A stretch of DNA of 64,000 nucleotides from Ailurus styani (taxonomy: Eukaryota; Chordata; Mammalia; Carnivora; Ailuridae). The translations under genes and the position numbers were made by a program. Below the pieces are notes generated by a model, which was not told the DNA's origin, made no database searches, and was given only the letters and a program-made list of their open reading frames with translations. Below are positions 11,690-22,665 of this stretch, in pieces. Location of the stretch: assembly GCA_002007465.1 (NCBI GenBank), contig LNAC01001226.1, forward strand, positions 217,290 to 281,289, read 5' to 3'. The stretch's first letter is position 1; every line of letters starts with the position of its first letter.

Positions 11690-12185
11690 GCCTTTGTAAT
11701 GTAGCTTCCATAAAAATCCCAAAGGACAGAGTTTGGAGAGCTTCAGGTTTATAAACACATGGAAATTTGAGGAGAGTGGAACTCTAAGAGAGGAATGCAT
11801 GGAAGCTCCATGTCCTTTTCTCATTTTTTCCATCTGGCTGTTCATGAGTTATATCTTTTTATAATAAACTGATAATCTAGTGAGTAAAATGTTTCTGAGT
11901 TCTCTAAGCTGCTCTAGCAAATTATTTGAACTCAAGGAGAAATCATTGGAATTTCCAGTCCATACCCAGTTAATCAAAAGCACAGGTGACAACCTTGACT
12001 TGCATTTGGTATCTGAAGTATGTGTGGGGCAGTCTGGTAGAACTATGTGCTTAACCTTTGGGATCTAACACTACCTCCAGATAGATAGTGTCAGAATTGA
12101 GTTGAATCGTAGGACACCCAGCTGGTATTGGAGAATTGCTTGGATGCTTTGGAAAAAACCCACACATTGGAATTGGGTCCAGAGT
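11690..12185 (+). mobile_element. Probable ERV-L-type solo LTR
   Basis: The plus strand matches, in order, a common mammalian LTR-like repeat I recall: 'GTAATGTAGCTTCCATAAAAATCCCAAAGG', 'ATGGAAGCTCCATGTCC', 'ATAATAAACTGATAATCTAGT' (poly-A signal AATAAA), 'GCTCTAGCAAATTA', 'AGCACAGGTGACAACCTTGACTTG', 'ATAGTGTCAGAATTGAGTTGAAT' and 'GACACCCAGCTGGT'. The end ('CACACATTGGAATTGG') sits where the family has a tRNA-Leu-like primer-binding site, which is why I call it ERV-L. No internal retroviral genes are present. The exact family name is not resolved. Confidence 0.6.
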
Positions 12186-12559
12186 CTTGCCCATCAATAA
12201 AAACTGCTAGGAACCTAACAATAGTAGGAAATTTCATTAATCTAATTAAGAGTTTTTACTCAAAACATAGGACAACATTACATTCATTGTTATAATCTTA
12301 GAAGCATTTCATTCAAATTCAGGGAAAAGACAAGGTTGTTTCATATTTCCACTCCTATTTAAGGGCATAATGGTGGCAAAAGGAAAAAAAATGTAGGTAA
12401 TGTAATGATTCATAAAGATTGGAGCAGGAGGATGGATGGAATTTTAAAGAACAAAAACTATGATGATAAAGCTATCGGGTGCGTTTTTAAATTTGAAAAC
12501 CGATGTCATTAGGCATTGGATTTGATGGAACATGTGGGAAACAGTGATAGATACATAGA
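12186..12559. other. Unassigned non-coding sequence between LTR and L1
   Basis: Nothing specific was recognised. It may include further diverged L1 sequence running into the next element. Confidence 0.4.
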
Positions 12560-13391
12560 ATATTAATAAAATGAAAAGAAATGTCAATGGCTGACATTAT
12601 TTGATAATGATGTTAATATATAAAAAATAAAGTCTATAGGCAAATAATAAAATTCGTAACAGATTTTGACTACCTCCAGTTGTAAGATCATTATATAAAA
12701 AGTGATTGCATTTCTATATGCCAGCAGTAATTAGAAGATGTAAAATTGTGTATAAGTTACTACATAAGTAGCAATAAAATAGGAGATATATAGAGATCAA
12801 TCTAACAAAAGAAGTATAAATAAAAACATATGGAAAGTCATTACAGTAACCTAAATAAATGGAGAAATACACTATATTCATGCATAGGAACCTTCTCAAG
12901 TCTGAATTTTCCCAACTTGATCTTTAAATTTAATGACTTTTAAAAAAATATTTCTCGAGGAACTTGACAAGATTGTGTAAAATGTATTTGAAATAGTACA
13001 GAATATAAAAGACACTCCTAGGGAAGAACATTGCAGGAGAATTCCTATACCACATAAGAAGATTTTATAGCACAATAATAATTAAATCAGTGTGGTATCA
13101 GTGTAGGGATAAATGCACAAATCAATAGATTAGAATAGACTAGCTCAAGATACACTTATGTACATATGGAAACTTGATATATGAGAGAGGTAGCTTGATG
13201 ACCATTACGGGAAAGATGGATTTTTTGAGACCTGTTGCAGGAAAAATTTATCATCTATATGGTGAAAAAATTGACCTTTACAGTACACTGGTGCAAAATC
13301 AATTTTGTGTAGGTTATTTGTTTTGAAGAACACAATTTAAAGGCTTTTAGAAGAAAACATAGAGGCTATCTTTGTAAGAATTTTTACTTTT
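12560..13391 (+). mobile_element. Diverged LINE-1 ORF2 segment
   Basis: The plus strand retains recognisable ORF2 nucleotide landmarks: 'TTGCATTTCTATATGCCAGCAGTAATTAGAA' (12705-12735), 'CCTAAATAAATGGAGAAATACACTATATTCATG' (12851-12883) and 'CTTTTAGAAGAAAACATAGAGGCTATC' (13345-13371). No reading frame survives. The left edge is approximate. On its right it is interrupted by the SINE pair. Confidence 0.72.
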
Positions 13392-13407
13392 AAATAATTC
13401 ACAAGGG

Positions 13408-13606
13408 GGCGCCTGGGTGGCTCAGTGGGTTAATGCCTCTGCTTTCGGCTCAGGTCATGATCTCAGGGTCCTGGGATCGAGGCCCGCGTCGGGCTCCCTG
13501 CTCAGCGGGGAGCCTGCTTCCCCCTCTCTCTCTCTCTGCCTGCCTCTCTGCCTCCTTGTGATCCCTCTCCCTCTGTGAAATAAATAAATAAAATCTTTAA
13601 AAAAAA
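13408..13606 (+). mobile_element. Young carnivore SINE, mustelid-like subfamily
   Basis: A near-consensus SINE: GGCGCCTGGGTGGCTCAGTG head, GGGATCGAGGCC B-box region, TGCCTGCCTCTCTGCCTCC module and AAATAAATAAATAAAATCTTT tail followed by poly-A. A perfect 16-bp duplication, AAATAATTCACAAGGG, lies at 13392-13407 and 13607-13622. It was inserted exactly at the 5' junction of the next SINE. Confidence 0.97.
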
Positions 13607-13622
13607 AAATAATTCACAAGGG

Positions 13623-13810
13623 TACCTGGGTGGCTCGGTTGGTTGAGTGGCTGCCTTCAGCTCAGGTCATGATCCTGTAGTCCTGGGATCGAGTCCCACA
13701 TCAGGCTCCCAATTCCATGGGGGAGTCTGCTTCTCCCTCTGACCTTCTCCCCTCTCATGTTCTCTCTTACTCGCTCTCTCTCTCAAATAAATAAATAAAA
13801 TATTTTTAAA
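13623..13810 (+). mobile_element. Older carnivore SINE immediately behind the young one
   Basis: The head 'TACCTGGGTGGCTCGGTTGG', 'GGGATCGAGTCC' and the tail 'AAATAAATAAATAAAATATTT' identify it. The target core AATTCACAA follows it at 13811-13819 and precedes it at 13611-13619. It has more differences from consensus than its neighbour, which agrees with an earlier insertion. Confidence 0.95.
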
Positions 13811-13824
13811 AATTCACAAAGAGC

Positions 13825-14100
13825 ATATAGTATAAGGAAATCCAGGAGACCAAATATCTAACTAACAAAAACTTCAGAAAGAGAGAATGGAGCAAAATAA
13901 GGTAAGAAATTTACCTAAATATGGAAATTTCTCCCTGATTTAAAGACATGAATCTCCGGATTGAAAAGGCCTACTAATGTCCTGGTACAATGAAAGGAAA
14001 AGCAAATAAAAACAAATGCGCAAAGAAACAAAGACATATTCTTTTGAAATTCCCAGAACAACTAGAATAATGATACCACCAAAAATCTTAAGGTCCATTT
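13825..14100 (+). mobile_element. L1/HAL1-like ORF1 fragment
   Basis: Landmarks such as 'AAAGACATGAATCTCCGGATTGAAAAGGCCTAC' (13942-13974) and 'TGGTACAATGAAAGG' match the ORF1 region of old L1/HAL1 elements as I remember it. No reading frame survives. Its relation to the ORF2 segment on the other side of the SINE pair is unclear, because ORF1 lies downstream of ORF2 here. That implies two elements or a rearrangement. Confidence 0.5.
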
Positions 14101-14878
14101 TGCCTTCATCTCATCAGTTCCATGCCCATCCCTAACTAAATCGGCTGCTAAGTGTTTTAGATTTTACTTTAATCATATTTTTCACACCATTCTTTCCATT
14201 TCTTCTATTACCATGTAGTTCGGGTCATTATCCTCACTTTTTAAGATTATTTTAATAACCCCTGAATTAATCTTTGCTTAAAGTATCTCTGCATTCTAAT
14301 CTTTGCACCTAGACCTTCAAGTTAATTGTGTTTAAAATTACTTCCTGATTTCTCTTCTCCTTAAACTAAGTCCAGATTCCTCAACTTGCATTTTAAGGAT
14401 AGGTGTGAAAATTCTACAATCCTAATTTTTGAATTTTCTCCCACTATGCACATGCATATCCCATGCTTGTGTGTGTGTGTATATGCATGAATATATCTTC
14501 TAGTCACTTCATCACCAGTTTATCATTTGCTTTACTGTCATCCACGTACTGTTCTCTCTATACATCGCCTTCTGTAGAAATACAACCCAGCCTACAAAAC
14601 CCAATTCAAATGATACCACCTTTATGAATCCTTTTTACCCCTCCACAAATGTGAAATAGGCATTTATTTCATTGAAGATCCATATTTACTTGAACAATTT
14701 CAAAATATTTGCTTTTTTTGCTTTACATTATAACTATTTGTATGCTGATTTTATAGTATTTAATGTTAAGCCCTTTAAAGAAAGGACTTCATTTTATACA
14801 TGTTTATATTCCAACATCTATCATGTGCCTTGCACACAGGGAGCATTTAATAAATTTATATTGTATTGAACTTAATTC
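14101..14878 (+). mobile_element. L2 LINE 3' portion
   Basis: Weak but ordered L2 3' landmarks: 'CAATTCAAATGATACCACC' (14601-14620; compare CAGCTCAAATGTCACC), 'GAATCCTTTTTACCCC' and 'ATCTATCATGTGCCTTGCACACAGGGAGCATTTAATAAATTTATATTGTATTGAA' (14817-14871). The last is the L2 end 'AGTGCCTGGCACATAGTAGG...AATAAATATTTGTTGAA'. A short TG tract lies at 14469-14481. Confidence 0.6.
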
Positions 14879-14973
14879 TTAACTTTGTTCAATTAGTATA
14901 TGCTTTTGATATCAAAAAGAGGAAGGTCTGATTAAAAATTCCAAATTATGTTCACAATAAAAGTAAACTTTAG

Positions 14974-15165
14974 GGATGCCTGGGTGTCTCAATCAGTTAA
15001 GCATCTGCCTTGGGCTCAGATCATGATCTTAGGGTCCTGGGATAGAGCCCTGCATTGGATTCTCTGCTCACTGGGGAGTCTGCTTCTCCTTCTCCCCCTG
15101 CCTGCTGCTACCCCTGCTTGTCCTCTCTTTCTCTGTCAAATAAATAAAATCTTTAAAGAAATTTT
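14974..15165 (+). mobile_element. Carnivore tRNA-derived SINE
   Basis: GGATGCCTGGGTGTCTCAATC head, GATCATGATCTTAGGGTCC, 'GGGATAGAGCCC' and a CAAATAAATAAAATCTTT tail. The flanks are A-rich and no clear target duplication can be defined. Confidence 0.93.
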
Positions 15166-15169
15166 AAAA

Positions 15170-17070
15170 AATAATAAAATTAGTAAAATTTATATAGGTG
15201 AATTAATTACTTGAGCTTGATGAATTGAAACCTCATAAAAATATTTTGGCATGGACCTATGTATAAAAACATGTATATATAATCATTTTATTATTCTATT
15301 AAGTAATTAACTTTAATAAAATAAAGCTTCTAAACAAGCATTCTAATATTTTGTTTGTCATTTGTTAGATTTTAGAAGTGGATAAATATATTCTCCTAGT
15401 TAATAAATAAAAAAGAACTACTGGTATTAGTTTGTGTTCTCAGGTTCCAATATGATAATTTAAAATTTTTATCCATTTTTTAATGTTATCATTTAAGGGT
15501 TAATCATACTTATTAGAGTGATTATTTTTTTCCTATTACCCTTTCTCATTATTATTTCTTTTGAAGTTTGTCAATGTACTTTATTTATTAGAAGAATGTA
15601 TTTTAAGGTATTTCCTTTCTGTACAATTCACATCTTTGAGTTTTAGATATTTTATTTAATCATGAAAGATAATTTAAAGACACTCAGGTATTTCTCTAAA
15701 TTGTTCATCAAAGGAATTCTATACTTAAGGAATTATTGAAAAGTATATCATCTAGCTAAAACAAATTTTAGAGCATTTCTTATAACAAATTATACTCTGG
15801 AAATATTAATGTACATCTTATGAGAAGGCAACATGGATTAGCTATCACCATTCTGACTGATGACATTCACAGGATTAATGGGAAGGTTAGTTTTTGCCTT
15901 CTGAGAGAACCATGATTTGGATATTGATACGAAAAGAGAAAACCAATTTGGTTGCAGTGAACCATGGCAGTCTGGGGTACAACATGTGCTTGAAAGAAAT
16001 AAAACGTACATTGTTCAGAATTTTATCCCCTTATCTCTTATTTCACATCATTTTTCATCTTCAAGTGTGATGATCTGTGGAAGAATCGGGTTATCCAAAA
16101 AGTGTACCATTTATTTATAACTACAAAATTTTTCTAGGCTGCTAAAACTTTCCTTCCTTTTATTTTAAAAATTGAACAGGTCAACCTATGGGTTGACTCA
16201 CATGGGGATAAGATTATATAACTTGTGTTTCATTATTATGTAAACTAATTAACATTGGAGAAAGTGAAGCAGCAAATCTTCATCCTTTGCTGCCACATTT
16301 ATACCCCTTCTTTTCTGTATTTCTGGTCTAATTCCCAATTCCAGGGTTTGTTAGTGAAATGTGATTTGTAAAATATGAAAGTTATAATTTCATTTAAATT
16401 CTATTAAAATATTCTAATAAATGGATCAGCTCTCTAGTTTTAAGTTTCTTCATTGTCATAAAATTATTAGTTGCATATTTATCATTTCCTCAATTGAAAT
16501 CAGTTTCTTCATTTGAGCTATTTTTAATGCTGTCTTATGAACCACTTATATGGTTATTCTGTATGTTTCTGATACTGAAGTATGAAACTAAAATATGTAA
16601 TCTAGATACAGACTCAGTGTAATTGTGTAATGAAGCATTTTACCTCTTAGTTTTCATAAGTGATGTCTTGTACCATCCCAAATTAGCAATGGCCTATTTT
16701 CTTGATGCATATTAATGTAAATCCAGACAGCAATTAATTTGCTTTTCAGTTCTTTCTCTGCTTTCTTTATTCAAAATCTGAGAATAAAGCTGCATCATGT
16801 TTTCTCCTCTAAATTCTTATCTTTTAGTAACATATCTGGTATCACTCAGGTATATAATCATCAATATCATCAATTTTTACATCATTCCATGATATTACAT
16901 CTGCGTCTTATAGTTGAATCAGGCATAACCTCTTTGTTGCTTCTTTCACTGTGCATGTGTGTATGTGTATATTAGGCATATAATAATTACGTGGATGTGT
17001 ATTTATTATAAGTATACATGTTTATGGTATTTGTAAGCTAAAGACACCTAGATAGACTAAATATAATCAC
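15170..17070. other. Unassigned AT-rich non-coding sequence
   Basis: No gene or repeat family was recognised over 1.9 kb. A small hairpin at 16180-16197 is reported separately. The frames at 15917-16120 and 16739-16975 have no domain signature. Confidence 0.45.
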
Positions 17071-17074
17071 CTAG

Positions 17075-17205
17075 AGCAGAAATTGGCAAACTATAGTCTA
17101 TGGGCCAATCTGGTCTGATACATGCTTTTGTAAATGAAGTTTTATTAAAACACAACCATAATAATTTTTTAGGTACATTGTCTATTGTACATTTGCAGTA
17201 CAAAA
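17075..17205 (+). mobile_element. MER5A-like hAT-Charlie MITE
   Basis: The order 'AATTGGCAAACTATAGTCTATGGGCCAATCTGG', 'TTTTGTAAATGAAGTTTTATTAAAACACAACCA' and 'GTACAAAAGGAGAGTTGAG' matches the MER5A consensus I remember (GGCAAACTACGGCCCGCGGGCC...AAGTTTTATTGGAACACAGCC...GGCAGAGTTGAG). It is non-autonomous and does not encode protein. Confidence 0.8.
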
Positions 17206-17605
17206 GGAGAGTTGAGGTGTGCTGAAGGGGGGTCTCAGGCTCACAGGGTCAAAGAGGCTTTCTGTGGTGGGCTGCTGTAGTGGCTAGATCCGTCTCACCA
17301 GTACTATTCTAGCTACTGTGATATTTTTCTCTAGCTGAGATGAATCTCATGCCTGGTGATAAAGGAGAACACTTCCTCTGGTTGCTTAATATTAGTGGGG
17401 CTCTTGATTGATCTTCTCAATGATGTTCACAACCCTCTGTATCTCAGAAGGGGAAGAGTTTCAGGCCATCAGCAACAAAGGGGCTTCCTGGTCTGACCTG
17501 AACCAGTCTGGTCTATGTGTTGTGCTTGGTTCATTCTAGCTGATTCTACCCCACCACCCTGCTGTCAGTGAGTGGGAGAGACGAGGTCAGGCCCACAGGG
17601 GAAAA
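17206..17605. other. Unassigned, moderately GC-rich sequence
   Basis: About 400 bases with higher G+C than the flanks, between a MITE and an antisense L1. I see no recognisable repeat or coding domain. It may be part of an LTR or an older element. Confidence 0.4.
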
Positions 17606-18094
17606 AAGGGCTTTTACTGTTGAGTTTTGAGAGTTTCTTACATATTCTGGATGAGTAGTTTATCAAATCTGTTTTGCCAGTTGTGTTTGTTTTTTTTACA
17701 GTCGGTGTCCTGTCTTTTTAATTTCTTAATAATGACTTTCAAAAGAAGTTCTTAATTATGTTGAAGTCTAATTTGTCCATATTTTTTTTTACAGACAATA
17801 CTTTTAGTGTCATATCTAAGAAATGTTTGTTTAACCCAAGGACACGAAAATGTTCTTCTATGTTGTCTTCTAGAATTTTTATGGTTTTCAGTTTTACATT
17901 TATTTTAAGATGCTTTTTAACTTAATTTTTCTAATACACTGTGAGCTTTGAGCTGAAATTCTTTGCATTTTATATGGTTATTCAATTGTTCCAGCACCAT
18001 GTATCAAAAGACTGTCTTTTTTCTACTGAACTGCCTTTTTTATATTTGACAAAATCAGTTGTGAGTCTATTTCTAGCCTCACTATAGCAATTCT

Positions 18095-18178
18095 CTTTTT
18101 TAAATTCCCATTTAATTAACATACAGTGTTATATTAGTTTTAGGTGTACAATGTAGTGATTGAACAATTCTATGCATT
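18095..18178 (-). mobile_element. Ultra-short 5'-truncated L1 3' end
   Basis: A T-rich start (CTTTTTT) followed by 'ATTTAATTAACATACAGTG', 'TTATATTAGTTTTAGGTGTAC' and 'GTAGTGATTGAACAATTC'. The same order opens the larger L1 at 41658. It interrupts the older L1 between 'CTATAGCAA' and 'CTGTTCTTC'. The duplication is short and imprecise. Confidence 0.65.
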
Positions 18179-18299
18179 ATTCTGTTCTTCTGATGTATTT
18201 GAATATGTGTAGTCAGTGCAACACTATCCTAATTACTGTAGCTTTATGATAAATTTTGAAATCAAATAGTTCTCCAATTTTTTCACTTTCTTTATTTAA

Positions 18300-18494
18300 T
18301 TTTTTAAAGATTTTATTTATTTATTTGACACACAGAGAGAGATCACAAGTAGGCAGAGAGGCAGGCAGAGAGAGAGGAGGAAGCAGACTCCTTGCCAAGC
18401 AGGGAGCCCGATGTGGGCCTCGATCTCAGGCCCCTGAGATTATGACTTGAGCTGAAAGCAGAGGCTTTAACCCACTGAGCCATCCAGGCACCCT
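18300..18494 (-). mobile_element. Carnivore SINE, mustelid-like subfamily
   Basis: Minus-strand SINE: 'AAAGATTTTATTTATTTATTTG' tail complement, 'GATCACAAGTAGGCAGAGAGGCAGG' module and the head 'CACTGAGCCATCCAGGCACC'. The bases TCACTTT flank both sides (about 18283 and 18494), giving a weak duplication. Confidence 0.95.
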
Positions 18495-19138
18495 CACTTT
18501 TTAAAATATTTTGCATCCCATGTAAATTTTAAAATCAGCTTTTCAATTCTGTTTTTTTTAATCCCTGCTAGTATTTTGATTCAGGTGGTATCAAGTCTAT
18601 AGTTCTATTTGGGAAGAATTACCACGTTGACAATTTTGATCCTTTCAACTGATGAGCATAATATGACTCCACTATTTATGTTTTCTCTGATTTCTCTCAA
18701 TAGCATTTTACAAAACATTATAGTTTACAGATATTACACATTTTTGTCATGGTTTTCCCTAATTATTTCATATTTCTAGTGAATTGCATTTAAAAATTAA
18801 TTTCTGCTTGTTTATTACTCATATATAGAAAAGCAATTGATTTTTGTATACTGTACTTGTATCCTGCAATTCTACTAAACTCACTTATTATTTCTAGTAG
18901 CTTTTCTTATGGATTTCACAAGATTTCCTACATTAATGATAATGCCTTCTGTGAATAAAGAAAGTTTTATTTATTACTTTCCATTATGGGTAACATTTAT
19001 TTCTTTTTCTAGCCTTAGTGCATTGTAGCTAAATTTTGTCCAGTTTTTTGAATTGGCTTGCTTGTTTTGCTTAAGCAAAACATTTTGCAAATTTGTAAAA
19101 TGAAGGCTTAATGGTTTTTTTTTTAAAGAAGTTTTATC

Positions 19139-19340
19139 GGGGCGCCTGAGTGGCTCAGTCGTTAGGCGTCTGCCTTCGGCTCGGGTCGTGATCCCAGGGT
19201 CCTGGGATGGAGCCCCGCATCTGGCTCCCTGCTTAGCGGGGAGCCTGCTTCCTCCTCTCTCTGCCTGCCTCTCTGCCTGCCTCTCTGCCTACTTGTGATC
19301 TCTCTCTCTCTGTGTCAAATAAATAAATAAAATAAAATAA
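19139..19340 (+). mobile_element. Young carnivore SINE, mustelid-like subfamily
   Basis: GGGGCGCCTGAGTGGCTCAGTC head, GGGTCCTGGGATGGAGCCCC, two CTGCCTGCCTCTCTGCC units, ACTTGTGATCTCTCTC and an AAATAAATAAATAAAATAAAATA tail. A perfect 10-bp duplication, AAGTTTTATC, lies at 19129-19138 and 19341-19350. It retains many CpGs, which suggests a recent insertion. Confidence 0.96.
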
Positions 19341-19354
19341 AAGTTTTATCAACT

Positions 19355-21025
19355 TAATCTCTGTTAATACTTGCATTATGACAAGACTAGTACTGTACCT
19401 TAGCATTATAAAGGGCCTGTCAAGTGACCAATAATATAAAGTTACTATTCCTTCGGCTTGTTCTGAGTGACCCTTGACAAACTCCTTTCTATTGCTACTT
19501 TAAAATTTGTGTAGCTGATGATAGGGTGGAGCAGGTGGCTGGCCACTATGAAATTGGTATTCAGGACACTGAATTTGTTCTTCTTGTGGAAGAAATTCCC
19601 TGTAACTCTGTTTGTAGTCTTGGCAAGAAACCATAATAGCATAGATCATCAAATCTATATTTGCTTATAAATTGGCAAACGATAGTCTTAAAAAAGTACT
19701 ATCACAGTAAGAACGCGAGAGAATTTTCATCAGTAATGCCAAGAATTGTATGTTTATGCAAAAAATATATCCCCAGGGATGTTTCACTGATAAATGTACT
19801 ATAGTGTCTAGAAACATCAGGAGATTGTCACATTCTTGATAATATTTGTCACTTTTGTAGACCTTTTCTCCCAGTTTATGACAGCAGTTTGCATAGCACT
19901 GACCTCATTTATCTCTGAGCTGCAGTGTAAATAATACAGAGCTTCTTAGTGATCCAGTTAACCTAAAATTTATATTGGACAGCTTTTAGGGTTATACTGG
20001 CATTTGGATGCATTCAGTAAGTACAACAGTTAAAGTTATAATTGTGCTATCAATCAATTTATAATTCTAAAATATATCTTTTACTCAGCTATAAATACTC
20101 TTTCCTAAAATATATCAAAACCATTCTTTTTTGAGAAATCAGATTTAATTTTGTTAACAAAATAGATCTATTGATAGTTGATGAGAGTATAATGACAGAG
20201 AAAAAGACAATGATAAATATAATTAGCAGATAAAAGACACATTAAATGGTATAAGCAAGAGAATTTTTATTGTAGTAGTAAACAATATCTTTATTTATTA
20301 CTGGATTGGTTCACTTTTGTCTTCATTCCATATCACTTGCCATGAAATCTGTAGCTGAAACAAAATTTCTATGTGTTACATTCTGATGTTTACTATTTTT
20401 CAAGCTTATCTATACACTAAGTTGATTTTCTAATCCACTAAACTGATTTAACTCACAATTTGGAAAGTGCACTGAGTAGGTCATGTGCATTCTATAGATC
20501 GTAGTAACTTATGGTTCAGGCAACATTTGGAAAAATGTTGGTTCTAAAGTCAGTGTCAGATTTCCTACACAATCGACAACCCTGGGGCAGAAATAAGAGA
20601 TGGGGTTGGGGCAGAGGTTATGGTTCCAGGAGTCAGTGATGATTGTAGCTACAGATCCTAGGCAAATTACTTCATAGTATAAAGTTCTACTTAGAAACAG
20701 CTAGTTTGGGCCAAATAATAAGGCCAAAAAAGAAATAATCACAAATGATGCAGTTGTCTTCCCATTGTGATATATGGAAAGTCTCCTAGAGCAACTAGAT
20801 CTAGGGAGTGGGCACTCCTGGCTAGACTGGAAAATAACGTGAAGAATTACAGATTAGATCAACTGCAGTGCAGTTATAATTCCTTGGAACTTTGGCTTTC
20901 TCAAAATATTCTTATTTTAGAAAATAGTCCTATTTTCTGAAAAATTTTTTAGCACATTAGAGCGATTTTTAAAAGAATTACAAAGATCTGCCTACAGGGC
21001 ATACTGTCGTCCTATCCTGCAATAG
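19355..21025. other. Unassigned non-coding sequence
   Basis: No gene or confident repeat. A weak MIR-like 'TCCTAGGCAAATTACTTCAT' at about 20658 is too short to call. Confidence 0.45.
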
Positions 21026-21029
21026 ACAA

Positions 21030-21350
21030 TTTGTGTATCCTCACATAATTCATATGTTGAAACCCTAATCCCCAATTTATGGTATTTGGAGATGGGGCCT
21101 TTGGAAGATAATTAGGATATGAGGGTAGACCTATTACGAGGAGATTAGTGCCCTTTTAAAAGTGGATGTGGGGATGCAGCGGGAAGGTATTTCCTCTGCA
21201 AACCAGGAAAAGGACTCTCAACAGGAACCACAAGACTAACACATTGATCTTATACTTCCTAAACCCCAGAACTATGAGAAATTCATGTTGTTGTTTAAGG
21301 CGCCCAATCCTGGTATTTTTGTTATAACGTCCCAAACTGACTAAGACATT
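21030..21350 (+). mobile_element. ERVL-MaLR solo LTR (MLT1/MST-like)
   Basis: The plus strand contains, in order, 'CATAATTCATATGTTGAAACCCTAATCCCC', 'GGTATTTGGAGATGGGGCCTTTGGAAG', 'GATTAGTGCCCTTTTAAAAG', 'CTGCAAACCAGGAAAAGGACTCTCA', 'TTGATCTTATACTTCCTAAACCCCAGAACTATGAGAAAT' and 'TGTTATAACGTCCCAAACTGACTAAGACA'. These are the diagnostic blocks of MaLR LTRs. No internal region is present, so it is a solo LTR. Confidence 0.85.
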
Positions 21351-21826
21351 TCCTATTTGTCTTTGACCATAGTTTTACAACTGTCATTTTCGACTTGGTC
21401 AACTGAAGAATGAAATTAATTAACCAATCCATGAGTTAAATTACAGTGTTTTAGTAAAGTGCTAGATATTTAGACTTTGTAACATAATTAATTCCATATT
21501 ATTTTTTGAAAGTAGGCTGAGTTCAGACTCACAAGAAGCTATCATTTTTATTAGTTAAGTGTAAATTAATCTATGTTTATGTTGCCTGGTTGGCTTTTTA
21601 AAAAAATGTCTGCAGCGTTCTCTATAGCTAAGGAGTTGGGCCAAATTAATTTTTACATAACTGTCACTACTATACATTTATAATGCTGAAAATGTCTTGG
21701 TGACCAGAGTATCTTTGGTTGCCAAATGCCTAATGCAGTCGGAAAAACAGAGACCATGGAGACAGGTCTGGGTTTGGTTTGAATGTTTGGTTTGAAGTGA
21801 AAATTATATCACTTAAGAGTGCTGAT

Positions 21827-21862
21827 GAGAAAAAAAAGAAAAAAGAAAAAAAAGAGAGAGCT
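21827..21862. repeat. A-rich (GAAAAAA)n tract
   Basis: Runs of six to eight A separated by single G, ending in GAGAGAG. Confidence 0.85.
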
Positions 21863-22594
21863 GATCACCCAAACTCACGATCTTTCATTCTTGGTTGTAC
21901 TTCTAGAGCAGCACTGCTCAAAAGAACTCTCTGAGATAATGGAAATGTTCCATGTCATCTGTTAATTGATCAGTTAAAGTGTGGTTAGTATGACTGAGAA
22001 AATTAATTTTTAATTTTATTAAATTTAAATTTGAATAGCTACATGTGGCTATATACTATTGGAAAACACAGCTCTGGAAACATAAAAGTAAAAAATTAAA
22101 CAGCATTGCAATCATGCCCTAAATAAACAAATAAAATGAAGAATGAGAAAAGCTTAACTTTCAGTCATTAACAGTTTTAATCAAAGCTGCTTATGCTTTT
22201 ATTTTTTCTGATTCAAAAAATAACAATGATATTTACTCCTAGGAAAATGCTAAGGAAAGCACATATTTACAATGTAGGCATGAAAATGATCTTTTGATGC
22301 TTATTTGAAATTACCATATCTCCATGAAAATCCAATTATAGTTCACATAATGAATTGGATTCTCCACCAGTGTATCTAAAGAAGTAGTGAGAATGAAGTA
22401 TTAACTGGTCCAACCCACATCAAATTATGATTTTTTTACACTTAAGTATTTAGCTAATATGGATTAGGGTTACATTCATAAACTTTGTTTTTCCTCTAAG
22501 GATGTTTGTCATTATCTGGAAGTTGGAAGCACTTATATTTGATGAGTAATTAAAATAGAACTTCTTAAGGAATTTAAATGAGTCTGTGTTTATG

Positions 22595-22665
22595 TGTGAG
22601 AGAGAGATAGAGAGAAAGGGAGACAGAAACAGAGACACACAGAGGAACACATAAAGAGAAAGAGA
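22595..22665. repeat. GA-rich low-complexity tract
   Basis: GAGAGA/GACAGA-type purine repeats. The minus frame across it (serine/leucine-rich) is an artefact. Confidence 0.8.

Larger units (their letters stand above)
17610..19065 (-). mobile_element. Old LINE-1 ORF2-region fragment (L1M-like), interrupted
   Basis: The plus strand carries, in order, antisense L1 landmarks: 'TTGAGTTTTGAGAGTTTCTTACATATTCTGG', 'TTTTAGTGTCATATCTAAGAAATG', 'TTCAATTGTTCCAGCACCATGTATC', 'CTAATTACTGTAGCTTTATGATAAATTTTG' and 'TTGTATACTGTACTTGTATCCTGCAATTCTACTAAACTC'. It is split by an approximately 84-bp L1 tail (18095-18178) and a SINE (about 18300-18494). Confidence 0.85.

Noticed and set aside
11690..12185. Functional endogenous retrovirus
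   Set aside because: Only an LTR-like unit is present with no internal genes nearby; the same is true for the MaLR LTRs at 21030, 25640 and 37279.
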